Source of the DNA: Tritrichomonas musculus
Taxonomy: Eukaryota; Parabasalia; Tritrichomonadida; Tritrichomonadidae
Reading direction: 5' to 3'
Assembly: GCA_039105265.1 (NCBI GenBank)
Contig: JAPFFF010000049.1
Span: 310,001-374,000 of the forward strand
DNA length: 64,000 bases
Shown: piece after piece, positions 1 to 7,702 of the stretch
How positions within the stretch are numbered: the stretch's first letter is position 1
How the letters are laid out: each line of letters starts with the position of its first letter
Made by a program: the position numbers and the translations under genes
Notes under the pieces: generated by a model
What the model was told of the DNA's origin: nothing
The model's database searches: none
Seen by the model: the letters and a program-made list of their open reading frames with translations, nothing else

Positions 1-1098
1 AACTCCTGTCAAGTACAAGATTCAATATAGAATAGGAGAGCAGTGGGATAATGATGATGGAAGTACAGGTTACACTGATATTCTTACAGATTTAGAATTC
101 TATTTCAGTTATACTACAGAAGAATTTACAGAATTTGGACTTCAGCCTTCTGCCAGTGATAAGAAATTTGTGTTCACAATCCTGCTGTAACTTTACCACC
201 ACTAAATCATGCTGACAAAAATGGACGTTATTACGCATGGCAAATTGTAAAGACCCCTGTTGTTAGTGCACACCAAACCTTACAAGCTTTGCACGAAGCT
301 AAAGCTCAAATATTGAAAGAAACTTATTCTTCACAGCCTGCTACCCTCACTGTAAACAGAATGACAATTACCTTATGTAAGTCTAACATGCAGGGATTTG
401 GTGTTTGTGAGTCTACTAGGCATGGTATAGAAGAAATATTGTCAAAGGGAATCATAATTCCATCGCAGAAAGTAGATTATCATTCTTTTCCAATAGCGCC
501 AGCAGCAAATGGAATTAAGTCTACTCTCAATATTCCTCTTATAAATGTTACTACACTTTCTATCATGTTTCCTAAACATCATAATGATCTTACAGTTTTT
601 GAAAATCCTGTTTATTCAAATTGCTATTTGAATATTGGTGGTAAGAATTTTCCTGATGAAAATGTTTCTACTATAGGTGCAAGGTTCTTTGAAAATCAAC
701 TTACAGCAGGAGACTTAGACGCTATTACACTACAGTGTACAAAAGAATTTGAAGATAGTATGACTATGCCAAAGAACTCTGCTGATGGTACTCGCTATAA
801 AAATACTCTCAGTGATGCTAGTAGTTTTGTTTTCAACATTCAAGCTGAAAGAAGTAGTGCAGGTTATTGTTTTGATAGTATAGACGGAGGTTACGGCAAC
901 ATCCAAATTCAAATACAGGGGCAGCCAATTTTTTCTGGAGTTAATGATACTTACTACAATGTTATTGAACCTTCTGGCAATATCGTTCATCCGCCCCCTA
1001 CTCAGCTGTGGTTGACAAGAGATACTTATTTCCTTATGAATCTCGACGGACTTGTCTACATTGATGATCAAAGTCCAGAAGGAAGTCAAGTTCAGTAA
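1..1098 (+). pseudogene. Polinton A major capsid protein, C-terminal part (fossil)
   Basis: This is the C-terminal part of a double-jelly-roll major capsid protein, the hexon-like building block of Polinton/adintovirus-type capsids. The piece carries the FENPVY...NIGGKNFPDE region, which aligns by eye with FKNPMF...NCGNYNNIPA in the capsid protein of element B (51614-53296), followed by the final jelly-roll strands rich in I, Q and G. The gene begins outside the window and its frame is broken about once. It lies just upstream of the KilA-N-type ORF and shares its strand with the integrase. The family call rests on motif resemblance, not on a search. Confidence 0.7.
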
Positions 1099-1148
1099 AT
1101 TCAAAAATAATTTTCTTACTTTATTTTTTTCTCCTTTACACACATAAC

Positions 1149-1574
1149 ATGAACACAAACAACAACACTACTGTAGAAGCTATAAATGAAGATTACGAAT
1201 ATTTGCAGTATAATGTACATTTGAGAATTATACACTCTATCAAAGATGATTTCTATCAAATGCAAAGTATAATAGAAGCTTGTCAATCTAAGAAACAAGC
1301 TTCAGATTGGTATAGAAATTCTTCAACACAAGAACTTTTGGAAGAAATAAGGCGAGTCGGAGATTTCTCCGGGTCGAAAAATATATATGAAAAACGTGAA
1401 GATTTGCCTAATGGTCTTCGTGGGTATTATGTTCATAGAATTCTTGTAAATCATGTTGCAATTTGGTGTTCTCCACGATATTCTTACTATATCATGAAAC
1501 TTCTAGATTCTGTGTTTGAAAGAACGACAACAACAACAAACTCAATTACAACAACAACAAACAAAAATAGATGA
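1149..1574 (+). CDS. KilA-N domain ORF (Polinton A)
   Basis: 141 codons starting at an ATG preceded by a T-rich tract. Residues 10-125 fit the KilA-N fold, a DNA-binding domain of large DNA viruses and phages: a W-Y-R-N-S sequence followed by a helix, then L-R-G-Y-Y-V-H near residues 93-99, then A-I-W-C-S-P around 106-111, with a terminal helix ending in a glutamine-rich tract. KilA-N proteins bind DNA through this module and are often fused to a second domain. The downstream ORF (1516-1923) overlaps it in another frame and looks like a KilA-N-associated C-terminal domain. The locus is probably broken about once. Role in the element is inferred to be regulatory. Confidence 0.7.
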   Translation: MNTNNNTTVEAINEDYEYLQYNVHLRIIHSIKDDFYQMQSIIEACQSKKQASDWYRNSSTQELLEEIRRVGDFSGSKNIYEKREDLPNGLRGYYVHRILVNHVAIWCSPRYSYYIMKLLDSVFERTTTTTNSITTTTNKNR

Positions 1575-1923
1575 ACTTTTACCTCGCGCTGTTCCTCGAG
1601 ATCACAAACATGATTACAGATATTTAATTTGGAAAGAAATTATTCCTGACAATAGAGAATTTGTAAGATTGCACCTAGTACGAAGAAACAAACATAACTT
1701 CAGAGTTGTCTATAATCATCTTCACAATGAAGAAGAATGTTGGTACTATAAAAATAATCTTCCTATATCTATGAGTCCAAACCAAGATATAAAAGAAATT
1801 ATAAAGAAGAATTTTGGAGAAAATGATGTTAAGGTAGCTGGTTTTGTCGTTGTGATTCGAGTTTCCTGCCTTCCACGATTACACGAGCTTGTAGATTCAT
1901 ATTTTAAGAGTATGTCTGAATAA
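1516..1923 (+). CDS. ORF resembling a KilA-N-associated C-terminal domain (Polinton A)
   Basis: An open frame without an ATG at its start, overlapping the KilA-N ORF. After a Q-rich linker it contains a basic, aromatic domain of about 110 residues (pattern F-V-R-L-H-L...Y-N-H-L-H-N-E-E...I-R-V-S-C-L-P) reminiscent of the DUF3627-type domains that follow KilA-N or MSV199 domains in large DNA viruses. That resemblance is from memory and moderate at best. It ends just before the shared intergenic signal at 1921-1944 that precedes the integrase. Confidence 0.45.
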   Translation: MKERQQQQTQLQQQQTKIDELLPRAVPRDHKHDYRYLIWKEIIPDNREFVRLHLVRRNKHNFRVVYNHLHNEEECWYYKNNLPISMSPNQDIKEIIKKNFGENDVKVAGFVVVIRVSCLPRLHELVDSYFKSMSE

Positions 1924-1944
1924 AAAACTTTCACCTTATTTTTG
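1921..1944 (+). promoter_or_regulatory. Shared intergenic signal before the integrase gene
   Basis: The stop codon runs straight into TAAAAAACTTTCACCTTATT followed by TTTG. The same arrangement (A-tract, CTTT, short spacer, TTATTTTT) follows stop codons at 11886-11910, 11205-11233 and 16316-16345 on the minus strand. In trichomonads TAAA around the stop codon is known to act as polyadenylation signal; the T-rich half may belong to the promoter of the next gene. Function is inferred. Confidence 0.4.
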
Positions 1945-1993
1945 TTTTCCCCCTCAACCTTAACTCACAATATTGTTTTCATTAAAAACTCTC

Positions 1994-3130
1994 ATGTTAA
2001 AATACCCATTTAGTAGTAAGTACAAGTATTTTGAATTTCACAACATCCCCAAAGAACCATATGTACAAGATTATAGACTTAAATCCTGCGCCCAGTATAT
2101 GAAACCTAATTTTAGTAACGAACCTGGTTGCTGGGAAGTAGATTTAATGTTTGTGAAGAACACTATTTACCTTGTCATGATTAACGTTAATACAAGATTC
2201 TTGATAGTAGAGCCAATAGAAAATCGAAAAGCAGGAACGTTATCAGAGGAAATTGTAAATATTATTGTGAAATATGATGTAAATATTGTTACTATCAAGT
2301 GTGACGGAGAGAAAAGTTTGCTTGCTGTGAAGAATGATATTATTGCTCTTAGGTTAGAAGATGATTCTGTTTCATTTGTTCCTGCAATTCACAATATTGT
2401 TCGTGAAAGTAACTTGAGAGGTAAGGATAAAATACTAGAGGAAATTATTAACAATCATAACACAGGAATACTAAAGAAAATATTGCCAACATACAATGAC
2501 GAATTTGATGTAAATTCTATTAAATCTTGGTCAGTATACAGAATAAAATTTGTAGTAAATTCTTCTCCATTTGCTCTCGCCCATAAGACTGTAGACTCTG
2601 TAATACGAACTTTACGAAATTCTTTTGGTGCAAACGACACAAAAATAGCAAACAACAATTTTATGCAGCAAATGGTACTCTACTATAATAATACTCCTCA
2701 TAGATCCTTAAGACTAAGAAACTACAATTATACTGACGAAGATGAAACAGAAGTAAAGTTACCAGGAAAATATATTTACTATACACCTGCACAAATGCAA
2801 AATAATACTGACCTTGAATGGAGATATATAAGAATGATGAGAAGCAAATTACAGGAGATACAGCAGAAACAGAAGCACAAAGGTCTACTAACATACAAGA
2901 AAGGAAATATAATTCTTGTTCATGTTGATTATGGCAAGACTGAAAAGAAATTTGATAAACGTAGAAGAGTCTTTAATGAAATTGCAACTTTCTTAGCATA
3001 CTCTAATGGTAATGTCATTTGTAAACTTCAAAATAATAAACTAGCACAAGTTCCTATTGCATATACCAAGAAAGTTGCTGATAACTATGATAAACTTGGT
3101 ACAGATTATAAATTGTACTTTGGTTTGTAA
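1994..3130 (+). CDS. Polinton-type integrase (Polinton A)
   Basis: A retrovirus-like (rve superfamily) integrase of about 378 residues, which joins the ends of the element to host DNA. The core shows the first acidic motif in C-W-E-V-D-L-M-F-V followed by V-N-T-R-F-L (about residues 47-70) and the second in I-K-C-D-G-E-K-S (about 102), with N-T-P-H-R-S-L near 220 as in other Polinton integrases. The C-terminal 100 residues are basic, with a G-N-I-I-L-V-H-V stretch like an SH3-type DNA-binding domain. The ATG at 1994 is preferred because the frame upstream holds only TTG. The element B integrase (41782-42936) shares N-N-S-P-H-R-S-L and the overall layout but is otherwise divergent. Confidence 0.8.
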   Translation: MLKYPFSSKYKYFEFHNIPKEPYVQDYRLKSCAQYMKPNFSNEPGCWEVDLMFVKNTIYLVMINVNTRFLIVEPIENRKAGTLSEEIVNIIVKYDVNIVTIKCDGEKSLLAVKNDIIALRLEDDSVSFVPAIHNIVRESNLRGKDKILEEIINNHNTGILKKILPTYNDEFDVNSIKSWSVYRIKFVVNSSPFALAHKTVDSVIRTLRNSFGANDTKIANNNFMQQMVLYYNNTPHRSLRLRNYNYTDEDETEVKLPGKYIYYTPAQMQNNTDLEWRYIRMMRSKLQEIQQKQKHKGLLTYKKGNIILVHVDYGKTEKKFDKRRRVFNEIATFLAYSNGNVICKLQNNKLAQVPIAYTKKVADNYDKLGTDYKLYFGL

Positions 3131-3133
3131 TAA

Positions 3134-3463
3134 ATGCCAAAACAATATTTCCATACACAAGATAAAGATTTTCAGCTTCCTCTAGAATTTGTAAGCAGCA
3201 GAAACAAAAGGTATATCGTAGTTCAGTATGTAGGTGCAATAGTGAAAGATACTCTTGTTGGAGATTTGATGGTGCACAGTAATATAGTTCAGCAATATGG
3301 TTACTGTGATAATTTTATAATGTTGGCCAACAGAAGACAAACCAAATATAGAAAATATTTGTTTCTTGGACATGAACGAAATTACAAAATCTGGTTCACA
3401 GATCTTTACGGAAATGATATTGTACCTTCTGCATTCATACTAAGTTGTCTTCTTATTTATTAG
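3134..3463 (+). CDS. Unrecognised 109-aa protein (Polinton A)
   Basis: ATG start only 4 nt after the integrase stop, so probably expressed with it or from a very short promoter. The product is basic and aromatic (many Y, F, K, R), with no membrane segment except a short hydrophobic C-terminus. I recognise no domain. The next gene starts 3 nt after its end, so three genes are packed almost without spacers. Its size and compact setting fit a structural or DNA-associated accessory protein, but this is a guess. Confidence 0.5.
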   Translation: MPKQYFHTQDKDFQLPLEFVSSRNKRYIVVQYVGAIVKDTLVGDLMVHSNIVQQYGYCDNFIMLANRRQTKYRKYLFLGHERNYKIWFTDLYGNDIVPSAFILSCLLIY

Positions 3464-3465
3464 AA

Positions 3466-5007
3466 ATGTCTGTCAGACCAGGAAAAGAAATAGTATGTGA
3501 TGATGTAAATTATTCTACACTCGCTGTTAGTACAAAAGGATATGTGATATACGCCTTTCCAATAAAATATGAATTACCAAAAATGTGCTTGAGCAAAGGA
3601 CAAGCTGTAATAGACACATATCCATGCTACTATATCAAACTTGAAGAAGACTATTTTCCAACAATAATTCTTGTTATACGTTTTATTTGTGGAAGGGAGG
3701 TTGTTGTTCTAATGAAAGATAGAGATATAGATTATAGTAAATCAAGATTATTATATGCTTTTAATCTTGATTCTTTCAAACCAAAGTTTGCAGAAATAAA
3801 AGTTGTAAGTAAATTAACAGAGTCAAGTGAGTTCATATACCCTTTCAAACTTGATCCTGATTGTGATGATGAAATTAAAGAAAAGTATGTAAGCCAACTT
3901 TCACAAAAAGTTGATCAAATTCACCCAGAAATCTTACCAAAAAATTATTCTCAAAAACACTGGTATAATTTTTGCTGTTACCAGGATAATAGAGCTCGTA
4001 CACAAGAACCTCCAACATTTCCTTGTTTATCTCCACAAGAGAGAGCAGAACTTAAAGAAAAACGAAGATTAGAGAAAGAAGAACAAGAAAAACAAATGAA
4101 AAAGGCTGAACAAAAGAAAAAGAAAAAAGAAGCTGAATATCATAAAAAGAGACAAGAAGAAATAAGAAAATTCAATGAAGCTCCTAAGCTCGATATTCAA
4201 ACTGGAAAAATAATATACAACAAACCTTATGATCTTGTTGGTGAGGGTAGGTACAAAGCTATAATATATAAGAGACAGAATGCTAATGTAAATACAAATT
4301 TACATGACTTTCCAACAGAAAAAACAGAACTTGATATTGATCCAAATGAATCTTTAATATTTGACAATCATCCTTATCAACAGAGGCTAGCATTACCTCT
4401 ATATCACGCACGTTCGACTCAAGTACCAAAACCCCCAAAACCCCCAAGCTCAGGCCGAGCCTTCGCGAGGCCCCTACCAAAAAAGACAGCAGGAGGTAAG
4501 AAAAAAGAAATTATACCAAAATCTACAAAGCTTGTTAGAGATAGAATAAGAAGAGCACATAATGAGAATCTGCGAGGGACAGAGGACCGAGCTGAAGAAA
4601 AGAAAGTTTATCCTAGTGATAGTGATAGTGATAGTGAGCCTGTGGAAATTCAATATGGCTATCTTGTTATGGATGATGATAAACCAGCACCAGCACCGAA
4701 ACCCCAACAACAACCAAGCTCCGGCCGAGCCTACCTGCCTCGTTCGACACTCGGAGAACGCGCGAAGGCCCAACAACAACAACAACAACAGCCACAAAGC
4801 TCGAGCTCAAAACAAATTTTCCCACCTAGGCCACCCCAACCAAATTTAAATAAAACATATACTGCAAGTATGAGAATTGTAAAAGATGAGAATCTGCGAG
4901 GGACAGAGGACCGAGCTGAGGACCGAGCTGAACCTAAAAGAAGACAAACCAAAAATAAAAAAGTTCTATCTCCATCTGAAATCGACGATTCTATTTTAAA
5001 TATTTAA
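3466..5007 (+). CDS. Charged low-complexity protein with internal repeats (Polinton A)
   Basis: About 513 residues from the ATG at 3466 (the frame upstream has only TTG). Residues 1-150 form a compact beta-rich-looking domain. Residues 185-230 are a K/E/Q-rich coiled coil. The C-terminal half is disordered, with proline, glutamine and serine-aspartate runs. Two copies of E-N-L-R-G-T-E-D-R-A-E and two of S-S-G-R-A occur, encoded by unusually GC-rich DNA in an AT-rich gene (4448-4470, 4562-4595, 4715-4770, 4886-4919). The gene converges tail to tail with the large minus-strand gene, their stop codons overlapping at 5004-5007. Function not recognised; a virion tether or core protein is possible. 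Confidence 0.6.
   Translation: MSVRPGKEIVCDDVNYSTLAVSTKGYVIYAFPIKYELPKMCLSKGQAVIDTYPCYYIKLEEDYFPTIILVIRFICGREVVVLMKDRDIDYSKSRLLYAFNLDSFKPKFAEIKVVSKLTESSEFIYPFKLDPDCDDEIKEKYVSQLSQKVDQIHPEILPKNYSQKHWYNFCCYQDNRARTQEPPTFPCLSPQERAELKEKRRLEKEEQEKQMKKAEQKKKKKEAEYHKKRQEEIRKFNEAPKLDIQTGKIIYNKPYDLVGEGRYKAIIYKRQNANVNTNLHDFPTEKTELDIDPNESLIFDNHPYQQRLALPLYHARSTQVPKPPKPPSSGRAFARPLPKKTAGGKKKEIIPKSTKLVRDRIRRAHNENLRGTEDRAEEKKVYPSDSDSDSEPVEIQYGYLVMDDDKPAPAPKPQQQPSSGRAYLPRSTLGERAKAQQQQQQQPQSSSSKQIFPPRPPQPNLNKTYTASMRIVKDENLRGTEDRAEDRAEPKRRQTKNKKVLSPSEIDDSILNI
4448..4470. repeat. GC-rich in-frame repeat, copy 1
   Basis: GCTCAGGCCGAGCCTTCGCG followed by AGG, inside the low-complexity C-terminal half of the gene at 3466-5007. 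21 of 23 bases match the copy at 7245-7267 in the neighbouring gene. It stands out as a GC island in AT-rich coding DNA, is partly self-complementary (CTCGG/CCGAG type) and is read as part of a disordered protein segment. A third, weaker copy begins near 4717. Confidence 0.6.
4562..4919. repeat. 34-bp exact direct repeat pair in the charged protein gene
   Basis: An exact 34-bp sequence beginning ATGAGAATCTGCGAGGGACA occurs at 4562-4595 and 4886-4919, in the same frame, encoding E-N-L-R-G-T-E-D-R-A-E twice. The second copy has an extra E-D-R-A unit after it. Exact identity in an otherwise diverging region points to recent duplication or insertion of a mobile short repeat. Confidence 0.7.
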
Positions 5008-7697
5008 GCTTCATCTTCATCATCATCATTATCATTATCGTCACTTGAAAGAGCATCTTTGGTTTTGATATCATAGTGATGAACTTCACTCTTACGTTCT
5101 ATTTGTTGTTTCTTGTACTGGTCTTTATAATTTGCGTATCCACTACCACTACCATAAAGTTTATCTACAATAGCTGTTAGACGTTTTGTATAGAAATCTT
5201 TGTTTTCTTTAATTTCTTTTGGTGCTGCAGACAAAACTTGTTCTTGTATAAGTTCCTGTATAGCTTCTCGTCCAGGTTTCTCACCTAACATGAGTATTTC
5301 TGCGAAAACTAATAGGAATAATCTTTCTAGAATTCTAATGAAAGCAGCATGAGTTTTATTACTCTTTTCAAGATTTTCTACTTGAATTTCTCCTGTCTTG
5401 ATATCTATGATAGGATTTATATAATCTGATCCTATTTTTACGGTTTTCGGTCCTGCTCTTTCATTATAAGCTGCTTTGTGATCTCGTTTGTAATTTACCC
5501 AAGCAGGGTAAGTTAATTTTTTACTGTTAAATTCTTTTGCTTCTACTTCACGTTTGACACCAAGATCAACAACAATAATGTACATAGCATTTGATAAACC
5601 TAGATAATTTAGAAGCCTGATTACAGATTTGTATTCTGGATAAGCTACATCCCAAAAGAACTTCCAGATATGAGAGAAAATAGATGCCCAGTATGAGCTA
5701 GGAGACAGTCTTTTGCTTATTCTTGGTTTTCCTAAGCCTAATTTCGTATAATGATCTGTATATTTTTGCATTTCTTCTGTTTCTTTAAGTTTATATTCAC
5801 CTTTGGCCCAATCAACGTTGTCGATAGACTTTTCAAATTGTGCTGCTAGCCAAACATTAAATGGAGTTTCTTTTCTAGCTTCACGTGATCTAAATTGTGA
5901 TTTCCATACTTTCTTATATGGACTAGCACGAACAATCTTATATCCGTTAATAATTCTTGGTACTCCACGTTTATCTACAAGTACAATATCATCAACTAAA
6001 TCTCCATTCAAATCTGTAATATTAACTCCGTTAGGATCTTTTGTGTTTGGTGGAAGAAGCCTGTAGCGAGGTTGTCCAGAATCATCTACGTGATTATAAG
6101 CATATTCTTGTGCTAAATCTCGTGTAGCTGCATTCGGTATATACTTTATACGGAAATTACCATTGATGATGATATCTAATAATTGTTGATTGTAAAAGGA
6201 AACATCCCCGTCTCCTGATAATTTTGCTATTTTGAAAGAACTTTTGAGTTTATCTGGTATATCTTTTACATCTCTATTTTTTCTTTGACCTACAGTTCTT
6301 TTAGGTTTCTTCAACAAATCTTCTGTAAAATCCTTGTCAGGCATATAAGTATTTTCACGATTAAATTCACCATAAGGTTTAAATCTTTTAGCAGCGCTAT
6401 CAGCAAACCTTATTTCTTGGTCTTCTAACTTTTTTCTTTCTTTACGTGGATTTCTATAGGCTGCTATAGATGAATTTAGATTGTTAAGTTCATCATCATT
6501 ATCAATTTCATCATCATCACTATATACTATAACTTCCTCTCGTGACATGGTTTTAGGTTCTAAAAAATATTCATTTTCATTGTCATCGCTATTCATATTG
6601 TAAAAGATTTCTCGATCTCCATTCTCGGAAATATACTTTAATAAATTTTGGAGTTGCTCTTTATTCTTAGGTTCTGTAGTAGAATCAAAAATGTTTGTCT
6701 CACGAATAGCAGCATGCAACTGTAAAACAAGATTTCTTACTCTGGTATCAGAATCATCTTTTGGAGAGCAAGCACGATTGTAATAACTATAGAGATTCTC
6801 TTCTGTGAAATTTTCATTTAACAAACCAAATTTACGAAGCTGTGCAGCATCTACAGCAGAAGATTTATTATATGAGTTTACTAACCTTTCTTTTTCTTCA
6901 TTACTCATGTTTTGTAAGTTTTGTTTGTCAATTTCAGCAAGCTTGCTCATAGTTTCTATATTTGTTTGTCTTCTTTGATTTTCGAATTTCATCAAATCTT
7001 CCACAAGCCCAGCAATCTTGTCAGAGTTTCTATTATTAGAATCAATATTCTTTGTCAAAGTTTCTACAAGAGACCTAATTTGCTTTGTATCCTTTTTGTT
7101 GAATAAAGGATATTTATCAGGATCATCTGCAATTCTGTAGTATAACAAAAGTGAATCTGCAACATTTTTTTCAAGTACAATTATATTAGTAAGCGTAGAT
7201 AAATCTTCATTATATCTGTTTCTGTAATAATGTTTATCAATTCCGCTCAGGCCGAGCCTAAGCGAGGTCTGTTCGGGTTCTTCTTCCTCTTCTATTTTAA
7301 GTTCATCAACAATATTTATTAGGGGTGGAGGTGCGGATTTCTTTTGTTTGGTTTTGTTAGGAATATTAAGTTTTACATATGATGTAGGTTTCACATATGA
7401 AGATATATCTTGAAAATATTTTGCTTTTGACTCTAATATTTTTGCTAAATCAGCTTTCTGGCGTTGACTCCCTTTAGGTCTAGTTTTGTAAAAAGTCAAC
7501 ATTTCTTGTAGTTTATCTTGAACATCTTTTACATAATTTTTAGAATTGTTGGCAACTTCTATGATATTCCAAAGAATAATTTCTTTATTTGTGTCAGTCA
7601 CACTAGTCCAGTTTACATACATAAACACTAGCATATCTCTATAGTCTTTATTTTTTACTTGGCTCTTGATAATTTCTTTATCTATGTCGAACATCAT
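5004..7697 (-). CDS. Large unrecognised protein (Polinton A)
   Basis: 897 residues, highly charged and mostly helical by composition. The first 240 residues are K/E/D-rich; a GC-rich insert encodes T-S-L-R-L-G-L-S-G near residues 145-153. An acidic linker (D-D-D-E-I-D-N-D-D-E) lies near 395-410. The C-terminal 450 residues look more globular and include a tryptophan/aromatic patch (W-K-F-F-W-D-V-A-Y-P-E-Y) near 680 and hydrophobic helices near 695 and 800, ending in a run of D and N. It is divergent from the fibre-like gene, with only 5 bases between the two start codons. No family recognised; in Polintons, genes of this size that are not PolB are often structural or virion-assembly proteins. 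Confidence 0.6.
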   Translation of the reverse strand: MMFDIDKEIIKSQVKNKDYRDMLVFMYVNWTSVTDTNKEIILWNIIEVANNSKNYVKDVQDKLQEMLTFYKTRPKGSQRQKADLAKILESKAKYFQDISSYVKPTSYVKLNIPNKTKQKKSAPPPLINIVDELKIEEEEEPEQTSLRLGLSGIDKHYYRNRYNEDLSTLTNIIVLEKNVADSLLLYYRIADDPDKYPLFNKKDTKQIRSLVETLTKNIDSNNRNSDKIAGLVEDLMKFENQRRQTNIETMSKLAEIDKQNLQNMSNEEKERLVNSYNKSSAVDAAQLRKFGLLNENFTEENLYSYYNRACSPKDDSDTRVRNLVLQLHAAIRETNIFDSTTEPKNKEQLQNLLKYISENGDREIFYNMNSDDNENEYFLEPKTMSREEVIVYSDDDEIDNDDELNNLNSSIAAYRNPRKERKKLEDQEIRFADSAAKRFKPYGEFNRENTYMPDKDFTEDLLKKPKRTVGQRKNRDVKDIPDKLKSSFKIAKLSGDGDVSFYNQQLLDIIINGNFRIKYIPNAATRDLAQEYAYNHVDDSGQPRYRLLPPNTKDPNGVNITDLNGDLVDDIVLVDKRGVPRIINGYKIVRASPYKKVWKSQFRSREARKETPFNVWLAAQFEKSIDNVDWAKGEYKLKETEEMQKYTDHYTKLGLGKPRISKRLSPSSYWASIFSHIWKFFWDVAYPEYKSVIRLLNYLGLSNAMYIIVVDLGVKREVEAKEFNSKKLTYPAWVNYKRDHKAAYNERAGPKTVKIGSDYINPIIDIKTGEIQVENLEKSNKTHAAFIRILERLFLLVFAEILMLGEKPGREAIQELIQEQVLSAAPKEIKENKDFYTKRLTAIVDKLYGSGSGYANYKDQYKKQQIERKSEVHHYDIKTKDALSSDDNDNDDDEDEA
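7245..7267. repeat. GC-rich in-frame repeat, copy 2 (opposite reading orientation)
   Basis: GCTCAGGCCGAGCCTAAGCG followed by AGG on the plus strand, 21 of 23 identical to 4448-4470. Here the host gene runs on the minus strand, so the repeat is translated from its other strand (S-L-R-L-G-L-S) while copy 1 is translated as S-S-G-R-A-F-A-R. Both genes stay open across it. Confidence 0.6.
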
Positions 7698-7702
7698 TTA
7701 TT

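Noticed and set aside
4283-4952. Frames opposite and overlapping the charged protein gene of element A
   Set aside because: They are shadows of a Q-, S/D- and P-rich repeat region; the plus-strand frame has a continuous long ORF.
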